64,000 nt of DNA. Source: Leptolyngbya sp. Cla-17. Its GTDB lineage: Bacteria > Cyanobacteriota > Cyanobacteriia > Leptolyngbyales > Leptolyngbyaceae. The notes under the pieces were generated by a model. The model saw only the letters and a list, made by a program, of their open reading frames with translations. It did not search any database and was not told the DNA's origin. This document shows positions 24,583-33,737 of the stretch, piece after piece. Numbering within the stretch: the first letter of the stretch is position 1; each line of letters starts with the position of its first letter. The position numbers were made by a program, and so were the translations under genes. Where the stretch lies: NCBI RefSeq assembly GCF_016807185.1, contig NZ_JAEVYN010000002.1:1358528-1422527 (forward strand). Direction: 5' to 3'.

Positions 24583-26115
24583 ATGGGGTGTGGAGTGAGG
24601 AGACGCGATCGCGTGATCAAAAACATAATTTTAACAAGGGTTGTATTGGGTGCATGGATTTTAGTGTTGTCACCGATTCCTGCGATCGCTCAGTCTCCTT
24701 CAAAACCATCAAGCACAGTGGTTCCTACCCAACTGCTTGCGGCTTCCTCAGTGTGTGCCTCTCAACTACCGATTGACATCAATCGAGTCATTAGCCGTCT
24801 ACCTGCTGTACGTTGGGGAGTTCAGGTGCAAACTCTCAGTCCACCGGCAACCCGGCGAACGCTCTATGCCCGAAATGCTACGACGCTACTAGCTCCTGCT
24901 TCCAACAATAAATTGTTCACGACTGCTGCCGCGTTGCAAAAACTGGGTGCAACCTACCGGATTCGCACTTCGGTGACTGGCGACAGCACTAACTCAACCT
25001 TAGCGACTCTACGGATTATTGGTCGGGGTGACCCTAGCTTAAAAACCTCTCACCTGAATCTGCTGGCGCAGCGCTTGAGTCAAAAAGGAATTCGTCAGGT
25101 TGCTCTGCTGGTGGGTGATGACACCTATTTTCGAGGTGCTGCCACCAACCCTAATTGGGATGCAGACGACACGCTGCAAGGCTACGGCGCACCGGTGAAC
25201 AGCTTAATGCTGAACCAAAACGGAATTGGACTGACACTGTTTCCCCAGAATGTTGGGCAACCGCTGCGAGTGCAATGGGATGACCCTACAGATACTCCCG
25301 ATTGGCGCTTGAACAATCAATCGGTCACGGTATCCGCAAGTCAGGGCGAATCGCTTGATGTGGCGCGCGATCGCACTCAACCAGTTATCAACATTGAGGG
25401 TCAACTTCGCGCTGGCTCTGCCTCAGAATTGGTCGCCACATCGATCTCTAATCCCGGTAATTACCTGATTCAAAAATTTCGCAATGCTTTGACCCAGGCA
25501 AAAATTACGGTAACGCAAGCCACAGTAGTGAAAACAACCCCAGCACCAGCGGGGGAAGTTGAGCTGGTTTCGTTAGACTCGCCAACGTTGGCAGACTTGC
25601 TGAAAGAAACTAACCAGGAGAGCAACAATATCTATGCTGAAGTGTTGCTAAAAACGGTAGGCATCCAAAGCCTAGATAACCTGGATGCGACCGCTAGCGG
25701 CATTACGGCGATCAAACCGATCTTATTTGCCGTGGGAGTGCCGCCGATGCAATACACCATGGTGGATGGGTCAGGATTGGCGGATAAAAACCGTGCCAGC
25801 GCTGAGGCGTTCACCAAAACTCTGCAAGGTATGGCGCAATCACCCAATGCCCAAGTATTTCGGGCTTCGCTTCCCGTTGCTGGGGTAAGTGGCACACTGA
25901 AAAATCGCTTTCGCGGCACCGCTGCTCAAGGTAGACTGCAAGCGAAGACAGGAACCATTTCTGGAGTTACCAGCCTATCGGGTTACCTTACCCCACTCAA
26001 TTACCCACCGATCGCGTTTAGCATTCTGACCAACTACCCCAGCACTTCAACCGCCACGGTTCGATCTGCTATTGATGAAATTGTCCTAATCATGACTCGG
26101 CTGCGATCGTGCTAA
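24583..26115 (+). CDS. dacB: D-alanyl-D-alanine carboxypeptidase/endopeptidase (PBP4, class C)
   Basis: 510 aa, exported. A signal peptide (NIILTRVVLGAWILVLSPIPAIAQ) follows a short basic stretch. GTG 24613 is an alternative start that places the signal peptide at the N-terminus. Penicillin-binding motifs: SxxK in APASNNKLF, SxN in NQESNNIYAE and KTG in LQAKTGTISG. The inserted domains between the first two motifs are as usual for PBP4/DacB. It trims or cleaves peptidoglycan peptides in the periplasm. Its 3' end overlaps the convergent next gene by 30 nt. Confidence 0.93.
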   Translation: MGCGVRRRDRVIKNIILTRVVLGAWILVLSPIPAIAQSPSKPSSTVVPTQLLAASSVCASQLPIDINRVISRLPAVRWGVQVQTLSPPATRRTLYARNATTLLAPASNNKLFTTAAALQKLGATYRIRTSVTGDSTNSTLATLRIIGRGDPSLKTSHLNLLAQRLSQKGIRQVALLVGDDTYFRGAATNPNWDADDTLQGYGAPVNSLMLNQNGIGLTLFPQNVGQPLRVQWDDPTDTPDWRLNNQSVTVSASQGESLDVARDRTQPVINIEGQLRAGSASELVATSISNPGNYLIQKFRNALTQAKITVTQATVVKTTPAPAGEVELVSLDSPTLADLLKETNQESNNIYAEVLLKTVGIQSLDNLDATASGITAIKPILFAVGVPPMQYTMVDGSGLADKNRASAEAFTKTLQGMAQSPNAQVFRASLPVAGVSGTLKNRFRGTAAQGRLQAKTGTISGVTSLSGYLTPLNYPPIAFSILTNYPSTSTATVRSAIDEIVLIMTRLRSC

Positions 26116-27051
26116 TTTTCGGAGTTCTAAGTGGCGATGCAGATACTCTGTAATAATGCCGTGTAGCAGCAAGCGTCGTGCTGAACCAAAGGAACTATCG
26201 GGTGCTAAAGGATTTCGATTAGCAATGACGTGATTCCAGTTGTAGTCACCCACGAGTTGACTAATATAACAGCCAAAGTTTTCATCAAACTCTAGGGACA
26301 GCACGGCGCGTTCAAATTCATCACTCGTTAGGCAAAGTGAATAGAACACTTTGAAAAGCTCTATCGCTGATTCTAAATCTAATACTTGCAGCCAACTTCG
26401 CTGATTGAAATCGATATTTAAATCAATCGGCTGAATGCTTTCATAACTCAATCCTTTTTGATGCACTTGTTGCAGCCAGTTAGGATGTTCTCGTTGAGCT
26501 TTGCTATAGTCCAACACGAAGTTATAGAGAATTATATCGTGTTCTAAAAATGCATTTTCAGCTAAGTCATCTACTGTATGCGGATAAAGTTTAGATGATT
26601 CAATCGTTGAATCAGGTCCATTCTCAATTAAAAAATTAACGATATTAGAACCCAGGCAAATATGCCGAACAATTAGATAGCAAGCTTCCGGCGAAACGAA
26701 GTGCTTGAGAAACCATGCAGCAGAACGATGCATCAGGACATAGTTGCTGAACTGAAATGGTAGCAGCCGCTTCACTGTCATGATTAACGCCAACAACGTA
26801 TTGGCAATCAGCTTAATTGGTAGCAGCAAATAGGCTCGTGTCCAGCTTCTCAAATCCCGAATCATATGAGCTTTGGCAATCGGATCAACCGGAATGGCAG
26901 TATCTAAATAGAGTGCATCCCAGACGTTAGGATTTTGGCGATCGTGGGGTTCTGGTGTGTAAGCCGGGGACTGAATGAGAGATTCACTTTGCGCGATTTC
27001 CATCGATCCATTCTGCGGAATCGCAGTTTGTTTAAGGTCAGTCATTGACAT
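26086..27051 (-). CDS. Unknown protein paired with the KASIII-oxidase gene
   Basis: 321 aa. A polar N-terminus (~1-60) is followed by a hydrophobic/basic helix pair (YLLLPIKLIANTLLALIMTVKRLLPFQF, ~75-102), then a mostly helical body with many His, Glu and Asp (HRSAAWFLKHFVSPEACYLIVRHICLGSNIVNFLIEN; DLAENAFLEHDIILYNFVLDY). No family is recognised. It sits 75 nt downstream of the KASIII-oxidase fusion on the same strand, so they are probably one transcript and one pathway. It could be membrane-associated and bind a lipid product, but this is inference. It overlaps dacB by 30 nt at the 3' ends. Confidence 0.7.
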   Translation of the reverse strand: MSMTDLKQTAIPQNGSMEIAQSESLIQSPAYTPEPHDRQNPNVWDALYLDTAIPVDPIAKAHMIRDLRSWTRAYLLLPIKLIANTLLALIMTVKRLLPFQFSNYVLMHRSAAWFLKHFVSPEACYLIVRHICLGSNIVNFLIENGPDSTIESSKLYPHTVDDLAENAFLEHDIILYNFVLDYSKAQREHPNWLQQVHQKGLSYESIQPIDLNIDFNQRSWLQVLDLESAIELFKVFYSLCLTSDEFERAVLSLEFDENFGCYISQLVGDYNWNHVIANRNPLAPDSSFGSARRLLLHGIITEYLHRHLELRKLARSQPSHD

Positions 27052-27126
27052 AAGGTTGGTGAATTTAAGTGAAAGTATTTCTGTTGAAAATATCGCAGAG
27101 GCGCATCAGGATGCGCCCTATTCAAA

Positions 27127-28989
27127 TCATCGAATTTCTTCCAGTTGCATCAGATAAAGCCGTGCCGTCACTTGCGCCGTTTTGACAATCCGCTGAGCAA
27201 TCTCTAGGGTCATCCATTCTGCATTCAAAATGGCATTCAGCTTGCCGATATGGGCTTCATCGTTTGCGCCGTGGTATGCCAAAAACGACACCTGCTCATC
27301 CTTTAAGCCCAGTGTTTGCTTAATTTGGGTTGCCCACTGCGCCGCCAAATTATTGCCCAATCCTTCAATAATAAACATGCTGCCGATCAAATCCACTGGG
27401 TTTTCTCGCGATGCTTGATGGAAGATAAACGCTGAGAGCGCTTCACTGCCCAAATTCTTTTCCGCCTGCTCAATCTCTTGCAGTTCGCCACCAACCGAGA
27501 CATAGTTTCGCTCCAACATCTGAAAATCGCGGTGTTCATCTTGAGCATGCCCAATAAAGGTAGACCGCAACCGAAAATCGCTCATATTAGAAGCAGCACG
27601 AGCGATCCAGCGTGCACCTTCCACCACTTGGGGACGCAGGTTTCGTAGCAACGCTTTGTAATCTTCCAGTGTAAATTCACCCCGATGCAATCGTCGCAAC
27701 ATGGGCAGCGATCGCAACTTGCGCTCAAACTCCAACCACACTAATGCCAACTGACGCAGCAAATAGGCAGAAGCTGTTTCAGAAATGACGGGTGAGGGAC
27801 AAGGAGCGATCGCGCCATCTTTTATTTCTGTCCTAACTCCTGACTCCTGATGCCTATGCCCTGACTCTTGGACTGTCAACAACATATACGCCGTAGTAAA
27901 CCTGCCACTTTCGGGAATAAAGCAAAAGATCTTTTGTCCTGCTTTGAGGTTACCGGAGTGAAAAAGTTCTTCCAGCATCAAATAGATAGAAGCGCAGCCT
28001 GTATTGCCTCGTGTGTAGAGGTTTGTGAACCATTTTTCTTCAGGAATCATGCAGCCCGCTTTGTCCAATAGCTCCACAATTTGTCCCTTAAAGAAGTGAG
28101 AAGAATAGTGACATAAAAGCCAATCAATCTCGTCTGGTTGGACTCGTCCCAGTTCAATTAATTTCAGCCAGCCTTCTACGCCCAACTTGACCACGTTATC
28201 CAGCAGACGAATATTTTGCCGTAGATTGATTGCCCCTGCCTGTACCGCTTCAGCGTAAGAAGAATAATCCGTCCAGCTTTTTTGTGCCGTTTCGTTTTCG
28301 GTTCCGGCATACATGCAAACTGGATAAGCATTGGCATGAGATACCATTTCAATCCATTCAACTTTAAGGCTAATTCCCGTTGGATTAGGATGATTTTGAA
28401 TTAGGAAAGCACCTGCTCCATCAGACAGCATCCAGCGTAGAAATTCACTATCAAATCCCAAAGATTTTCCGGCTTGAATATCAGTTTCCGCTTCAAAGTT
28501 TGTATGTTTAAATAGGCGAGAAGGGAGTTCGGAAGCAACCGCGATCGCGTTTCTTTTTTCTCCTAGTTTTACTTGGGAAGCTGCATACTTCAGCGAGCCA
28601 ATGCCAGCACAACAAACGCCCATGCTGGTGTTCAATTCAATCGGGGAAAATTCGGGTAATTCACCATGCACCATGCTGGCAAATCCAGGAACCAGAAGAT
28701 CTGCCCAGGTCGTTCCAGCGCAGAGTAAATCAATTTCGCTAGGAGGAAAATCTAACTTCTTCAACGCATCTTGCACGGCATAAGCCGCCATTTGACTATT
28801 TAAATGAGTTGTTTTTTGATTTTTATCTAATGCATAATACCGCTGTTGAATTCCGTTACTTTTAAGAATCCGACTCTTTACTTTAGATGGGCGATCGTTC
28901 ACCAATCCAAGATAGTCTTCCATCTCCTGATTACTGATGGGATTTCCAGGTAGGAATTTGCCAATGCTATTAATGAAAGCACCGTACAT
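27127..28989 (-). CDS. Fusion: KASIII-type ketoacyl synthase + haem-oxygenase-like diiron oxidase
   Basis: 620 aa. Residues 1-~372 are a beta-ketoacyl-ACP synthase III fold with the Cys-His-Asn triad at Cys127 (MGVCCAGIGSLKYA), His294 (LLCHYSSHFF) and Asn329 (RGNTGCAS). Residues ~400-620 are a haem-oxygenase-like helical domain with candidate iron ligands His481/Glu485/His486 (GHAQDEHRDF), Glu542 (FIIEGLGNN), His573, Asp577 and His580 (YHGANDEAH), as in the CADD/UndA-type iron-containing redox family. The linker (~373-398) is made from a short DNA repeat. A synthase joined to an oxidase suggests condensation followed by oxidative cleavage or decarboxylation of the acyl product. The substrate is unknown. 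Confidence 0.82.
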   Translation of the reverse strand: MYGAFINSIGKFLPGNPISNQEMEDYLGLVNDRPSKVKSRILKSNGIQQRYYALDKNQKTTHLNSQMAAYAVQDALKKLDFPPSEIDLLCAGTTWADLLVPGFASMVHGELPEFSPIELNTSMGVCCAGIGSLKYAASQVKLGEKRNAIAVASELPSRLFKHTNFEAETDIQAGKSLGFDSEFLRWMLSDGAGAFLIQNHPNPTGISLKVEWIEMVSHANAYPVCMYAGTENETAQKSWTDYSSYAEAVQAGAINLRQNIRLLDNVVKLGVEGWLKLIELGRVQPDEIDWLLCHYSSHFFKGQIVELLDKAGCMIPEEKWFTNLYTRGNTGCASIYLMLEELFHSGNLKAGQKIFCFIPESGRFTTAYMLLTVQESGHRHQESGVRTEIKDGAIAPCPSPVISETASAYLLRQLALVWLEFERKLRSLPMLRRLHRGEFTLEDYKALLRNLRPQVVEGARWIARAASNMSDFRLRSTFIGHAQDEHRDFQMLERNYVSVGGELQEIEQAEKNLGSEALSAFIFHQASRENPVDLIGSMFIIEGLGNNLAAQWATQIKQTLGLKDEQVSFLAYHGANDEAHIGKLNAILNAEWMTLEIAQRIVKTAQVTARLYLMQLEEIR

Positions 28990-29263
28990 AGTTGCTCCTT
29001 GTGTGAGGATGATGAGTTTTTGGTGAAGCGGTTGAGTTTGAAGAGGGCGTTTTTATTCCTGTTCAAAGCATGGCAAATATGATTTAAGTAGTTGGCTGAT
29101 TTTTTGGCTGACTTTTCGGTGTATGTCTCTAGTTAATGACTAACAAAAAAACGCCAATTCTCTGCGAAATCTTTGTGACACTTTTAAGAGGTGGACTGGA
29201 AAAAACAAACTGGTTCGCTGCAAGTGACAGGTTATTAAGGCAAGCTAACTTTCCGAGATGTAA

Positions 29264-29779
29264 ATGGTAAGGATGATTGAACCACCGAGAAATTCAACGA
29301 TCGCGTCAACCGTTCCTCTGACGCTGCAACAAGGTCTGGAGCTTTACTATCAGGCAAATCCAACGTTTGTGCGCGATCGCGATATGCAAGTCGGCATTCT
29401 CCGCATTCCTTGGTGCGATTTGCAGCGACATGACATCATGCATGTGGTCACAGGCTACAGCACCAGTTTGGATCACGAACTACGGCTGATTGGCTTTTTG
29501 CTAACAGCGCTGACTTGGCGGCGACCCTGGTATTACTACCTCCAAAGCGTTGGCGTGTTTTTGGAGCTACTGGCGCAGTCCTTTCGAGGGGAAGCATGGG
29601 GGGGAAACTACTTAAACCCTGTGCAGGTCTGCCAACTGTACCTGCAAGGCATTCGACAAGGCTTGCAGGTTGGCAAACAGATTAATGCCTATCTTCAACC
29701 GGATCGCGTGATGGGGCGATCGCTGGAGTCTCTGCGCGAGGAATACGGCATTTTCAATATGGGCGCTTGGGATGGGTGA
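29264..29779 (+). CDS. Coq4-like protein
   Basis: 171 aa with the Coq4 metal motif HDxxH-x11-E exactly placed: His56-Asp57-x-x-His60, 11 residues, Glu72, within RHDIMHVVTGYSTSLDHE. Coq4 acts in ubiquinone synthesis (C1 decarboxylation/hydroxylation). Cyanobacteria make plastoquinone, so the role here must differ or involve another prenylated or lipid ring compound. It is divergent from the KASIII-oxidase gene (274-nt shared upstream region) and convergent with the Gld exporter (35-nt gap). The start MVRMIEPP could also be the second Met. Confidence 0.78.
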   Translation: MVRMIEPPRNSTIASTVPLTLQQGLELYYQANPTFVRDRDMQVGILRIPWCDLQRHDIMHVVTGYSTSLDHELRLIGFLLTALTWRRPWYYYLQSVGVFLELLAQSFRGEAWGGNYLNPVQVCQLYLQGIRQGLQVGKQINAYLQPDRVMGRSLESLREEYGIFNMGAWDG

Positions 29780-29814
29780 TAGTGCGTTTCGGCTGCGCTC
29801 AACGCACAAGACGA

Positions 29815-31365
29815 TTATCGGCGTTTCCACCAGACCGCGATCGCGGTGCCAAAAGCCAACAACGGTAATATCGCCAGCGCTAGCCAACTTGCCAAACTTG
29901 CCTGCTGCGTCGTCAGGTTAATTCGGCGATTTTTTGCATCTTTGGGGCGCAGTGCCAGGGTGGGCTGCTCTTGTTGACTTAGCCAGCGCACTGAATTAAA
30001 AAACACATCCCCGTTTGCTACCTGCTCTAGTAAACCATTCGCAACAAAACTAGAATTGCCAATCACGACCAGTCGAGACTCTGTTGTCTTTTCCTTTACA
30101 GAACGAGTTAAGGCAAACCCCAAGACCAAAGGTCCTTGTTGGTCAGCAGGAGCATCGTACTGAAGCGGTTGAGATTTTAAATTACTTTCCGCCCAGCTTT
30201 TATCATTGGTAAATAACAGCGGCGTGGCTTTCACTCCCGTTACTTCCTTGATACCCAGGGGACGTGCCAGGGAGAAAAACGCTAGGTTTCCCTGCAAGTC
30301 TTTGGTAATTGGATGCTCACCAAACTGGCTAACCAGTGCGTCGGCAGGTCCGAGATTGATCAGCTTGCCGCCGCCCGATGCATCGATCGTCACACGCTTA
30401 TCCAACGACACGCCCCATTCATTCAGTAGCGGTTCAAGTTTGGGGTCAGGATTGGTTGGGTCAATCAGCAGCAATAGATTGCCACCTTTGTCTAAATAGG
30501 TTTTGAGGGCAGTCACTTCCGCAGCTAGTAGCGGCTTTTGTGGTCCTGCAACGACGACGACATCCGCATCCTGAGGAAATTCACTGCTGGTTGCGAGGGT
30601 CAGCGGTTTCCCCACAAAATTCTTGTCGCCCAATTGCTTCACGGCTTGATCCATCGCGCCCTGTCCGCTGTCGATCGCCCGCTCTCCATGCCCTTGCAGG
30701 AAATAAACGGTGGATTTGCGATCGCTGTTGATCTGCTCAATCGCATTGGTTAGCTTCACTTCAGACAGGCGCTCCTGAGCATTTATCGCTTGTACAAACT
30801 GCTTGCGTTGATTGGGCGATCGCTCCAAAATCACCTCTCCAATCTTTTTCACCTCAAGCTGTTTTGCCAAGGAAGGCACTGCTTGTGGATCGACATATTC
30901 AAAGCTAAATTGCTTGCCCAACCGTCGATAGCTTTCCAACAATTCTCGATCTTGCGGATTTTGCTGCTTATCAAACACCCAAACCTTTATCGGCTGCGGC
31001 AAACTGCGAACCAACTCCTGAGTTTGGGGTGCCAGAGTGAACTGCTGATTTTCCGTCAAGTCAAATCGCCAGACGGACTTAGCGCCCAGAAAATTAATCA
31101 ATCCCAAAATGACCAGCACCGCCAGCGTGGACACCAAGGTATTTGCCCCTGCTTCCGTTGATCGCCGCCGCCAAAATTCCGGCTGATCAGAAGGTGTACT
31201 GCCTAACGCCAGCAATCCTAATCCTGCGATCGCCACTCCCACCACCATCAGCACCACCGGAAGCGCCCCCCAACTTCCTGACACCACCCCCACCGTTAAG
31301 CCCGCCACAACCAGCATGGGCGCAAACCAAAACAGATATTTAAGGAAAGGACGGAAAGATTTCAT
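29815..31365 (-). CDS. GldG-family ABC exporter auxiliary protein
   Basis: 516 aa. Two or three N-terminal helices and one C-terminal helix (SLASWLALAILPLLAFGTAIAVWW) enclose a large extracytoplasmic domain with the GldG/ABC_transp_aux motif (WRFDLTENQQFTLAPQTQELVRSLPQPIKVWVF; FLQGHGERAID; DADVVVVAGPQKPLL). It is last in a three-gene run ATPase-permease-GldG on this strand. In Bacteroidetes Gld proteins serve gliding; in cyanobacteria such sets are general exporters of unknown substrate. Confidence 0.88.
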   Translation of the reverse strand: MKSFRPFLKYLFWFAPMLVVAGLTVGVVSGSWGALPVVLMVVGVAIAGLGLLALGSTPSDQPEFWRRRSTEAGANTLVSTLAVLVILGLINFLGAKSVWRFDLTENQQFTLAPQTQELVRSLPQPIKVWVFDKQQNPQDRELLESYRRLGKQFSFEYVDPQAVPSLAKQLEVKKIGEVILERSPNQRKQFVQAINAQERLSEVKLTNAIEQINSDRKSTVYFLQGHGERAIDSGQGAMDQAVKQLGDKNFVGKPLTLATSSEFPQDADVVVVAGPQKPLLAAEVTALKTYLDKGGNLLLLIDPTNPDPKLEPLLNEWGVSLDKRVTIDASGGGKLINLGPADALVSQFGEHPITKDLQGNLAFFSLARPLGIKEVTGVKATPLLFTNDKSWAESNLKSQPLQYDAPADQQGPLVLGFALTRSVKEKTTESRLVVIGNSSFVANGLLEQVANGDVFFNSVRWLSQQEQPTLALRPKDAKNRRINLTTQQASLASWLALAILPLLAFGTAIAVWWKRR

Positions 31366-31493
31366 AAAAAAGGCGAGGGATGAGGGATAAAGGGCGAGGG
31401 GTAACTGACGAGAGACGAATAACGAACGATGGGAAAAATGGCGAGAGGCAAACTCCGAACTCAGAACTCCGAACCCCCCAACTCAAAGCTTCC
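31366..31493. repeat. Short purine-rich intergenic repeat block
   Basis: Degenerate short repeats of the kind common between cyanobacterial genes (GAGGGATGAGGGATAAAGGGCGAGGGG, split as gaggg-atg/ata units; AACTCCGAACTCAGAACTCCGAAC, as aactccga units). They lie between the permease and gldG genes. No coding capacity. Confidence 0.6.
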
Positions 31494-32324
31494 CTACGAT
31501 CGCTGGAACCGAAGCCCATCAATCGATTGGGCGGTGAGAAAAATGCCGAGGAAGATGTAGCTGGCAAAGACGAGGAGGCTGCTGCTGTCAACGATGCCCT
31601 GAACCAAATTGGTGTAGTGCTTGAGTAGGGAAAAATAGGCGATCGCCTCACCCACCGAACCACCAATGCTTTTGCCCAGTAGGTCAATGACCCAGAGGAA
31701 CAACACCAGCGCAAACGTAAACACAGCAGCCAAAATGGTGCTTTCCGTGAGGGAAGAGATGAACATGCCTAAAGACAAAATCGCAGCAGCCAACAAAATT
31801 AGCCCCAGATGTCCAGACAGCATGATCGCCATGTCCATCGGCGGACTGTTGGCGTTCAAAGCGATCGCTTGATACATCATCAGCGGCAACACCAGCGTTG
31901 TGAAAAAGGTGACCACTGCCAGCAGCTTTCCCACTGCGATCGCCCAATTGGTAATTGGCGACGTTGCCAAAAGCTCTAAAGTCCGCCGCTTGCGTTCTTC
32001 CGCATATAAACCCATCGACAGCATAGGCAAAATGAACAGCGACAACGATCCCAAAACCTCTAAGAAAAATTGCAACAACTGATACGGCACATCCACAGGC
32101 GGCACCGGAATCCCCGCTTGCTGACCCACCAAATCAGCCTGGGCCGCTTGCTGAATAATCCCTTGTGGTCCCAACAACAGCGCCACAAAGAAAAAACCTG
32201 CTAGTAGCCAAAACACGCCTGCGATCAGATACGCCAGTGGCGACACAAAATAGCTCTGCAATTCACGGCGATAGATTGCCGTAATATTCGCAAAAACAAT
32301 TTGAATCTTACTCAAAACTTTCAT
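31494..32324 (-). CDS. ABC-2 type transporter permease (GldF-like)
   Basis: 276 aa, six hydrophobic helices, with YRRELQSYFVSPLAYLIAGVFWL at the N-terminus and EERKRRTLELLATSPITNWAIAVGKL (~107-132), the coupling-region signature of ABC-2 permeases in Gld/Nos-type exporters. It pairs with the ATPase upstream and GldG downstream. Confidence 0.88.
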   Translation of the reverse strand: MKVLSKIQIVFANITAIYRRELQSYFVSPLAYLIAGVFWLLAGFFFVALLLGPQGIIQQAAQADLVGQQAGIPVPPVDVPYQLLQFFLEVLGSLSLFILPMLSMGLYAEERKRRTLELLATSPITNWAIAVGKLLAVVTFFTTLVLPLMMYQAIALNANSPPMDMAIMLSGHLGLILLAAAILSLGMFISSLTESTILAAVFTFALVLFLWVIDLLGKSIGGSVGEAIAYFSLLKHYTNLVQGIVDSSSLLVFASYIFLGIFLTAQSIDGLRFQRS

Positions 32325-32464
32325 CTACCCCCATTCTCCACTTACAGCCAGTTATTACTGCTTGCCTAAGACTCAAGAATTTGTTTAAAAATTTGTTTAA
32401 AAGAATCCTTGTGAAGCAGGCGTAGGGGAACATTCCCCTATTTTTGACAGCGACCTCGATCCAA

Positions 32465-33484
32465 CTACTTTTCGGCATCAGTTTCAGATGTGGCTAAAGG
32501 ATGGATGCCACCAATCTCACCATCCGCCCCTTCCGCCGTACCATCTTCCATAGTCAACTGCAAAAACACATCCTCCAAACTGGCTTGAATCCGCCGCATT
32601 TCCAACAAGCCCAGTCCCGACCCCACGATCGCCGCTGCCAGCGATCGCCCGGCCAGCTCCTCATTCGCACCCACCACTCGCACTCGACAAAATCCTGATG
32701 GCAACTCAGCAGCCACAGGCTTCACCTCCTGCACTCCCGCCACTGATTGAAGCGCCCTTTGCGTTTCCTCCCAACCTCCTTCAATCTCCAGTTCATATGC
32801 AGAACCGCCCCCTCGTTGTGCCATCAACTGCTCCGGCGTATTCGTCGCCACCACTCGCCCTTGGTGAATGATGGCAACCCGGTTACAAGTCATGCTCACT
32901 TCCGGCAGAATGTGCGTTGAAAGAATCACCGTATGGCTTCCTGCCAAATTTTTGATCAAATTGCGAACTTCAATAATTTGGCGTGGATCAAGCCCCACCG
33001 TCGGCTCATCCAAAATAATCACCGATGGATCATGAACGATTGCTTGGGCAATGCCAACCCGCTGCCGATAGCCTTTAGAAAGCTTGCGAATCAAGCTGGT
33101 GCGGCGTTCCGTTAGGCTGGTTTTTGCCAACGCCGATCTTACCTTTACTGCCCGCTCACCCGCACTGACGCCCTTAATTCGCGCTACAAAATACAGAAAC
33201 CCTTCCACCGTCATATCAGGATACAGTGGCGGCGTTTCGGGTAAGTATCCAATCCGCGATCGCACCGCCATTGAGTCAGAATGCACTTCGTAGCCAGCCA
33301 CCGTCGCCGTTCCCGTAGTAGCGGGTAAATAGCCCGACAAAATCCTCATGGTGGTGGTTTTTCCGGCTCCATTGGGTCCTAAAAAACCCAAAATTTCTCC
33401 CGGTTCTACAGAAAAGGTGACATCCGCGATCGCGGATGTCGTGCCGTAAATTTTGCTCAGATGCTCTACTTTAATCATGTCCAC
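32465..33484 (-). CDS. ABC transporter ATP-binding protein (GldA-like)
   Basis: 339 aa. Walker A GPNGAGKTT (~37-45), signature LSKGYRQRVGIAQA (~136-149), Walker B VIILDEPTVGLD and H-loop STHIL. A ~100-residue C-terminal domain follows, as in DUF4162-type exporters. It energises the GldF-like permease and is the first gene of the three-gene set (141 nt to the permease). Confidence 0.92.
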   Translation of the reverse strand: MDMIKVEHLSKIYGTTSAIADVTFSVEPGEILGFLGPNGAGKTTTMRILSGYLPATTGTATVAGYEVHSDSMAVRSRIGYLPETPPLYPDMTVEGFLYFVARIKGVSAGERAVKVRSALAKTSLTERRTSLIRKLSKGYRQRVGIAQAIVHDPSVIILDEPTVGLDPRQIIEVRNLIKNLAGSHTVILSTHILPEVSMTCNRVAIIHQGRVVATNTPEQLMAQRGGGSAYELEIEGGWEETQRALQSVAGVQEVKPVAAELPSGFCRVRVVGANEELAGRSLAAAIVGSGLGLLEMRRIQASLEDVFLQLTMEDGTAEGADGEIGGIHPLATSETDAEK

Positions 33485-33737
33485 CTCATCCTAGTGCGGT
33501 TGACCATTGCCCATCGTAAACTACTGAGGCAACGAGCGTGTGACAGGATGTGTGAATTGATGGTCGTGAACCGTTAAGCATGACCAAGCGGCTTCAAAAT
33601 AGTCTCAATTTTACGCCTCTTAAAATAGAGTTGGTCTAGAGCGTTTTGGTCGGTTATCGAGTTATACAAACCCAAATTAGGATAGGTGACAAGGTAAGCG
33701 ACGATATAAATAACACTAGCCATCCACGTTATTAAAC

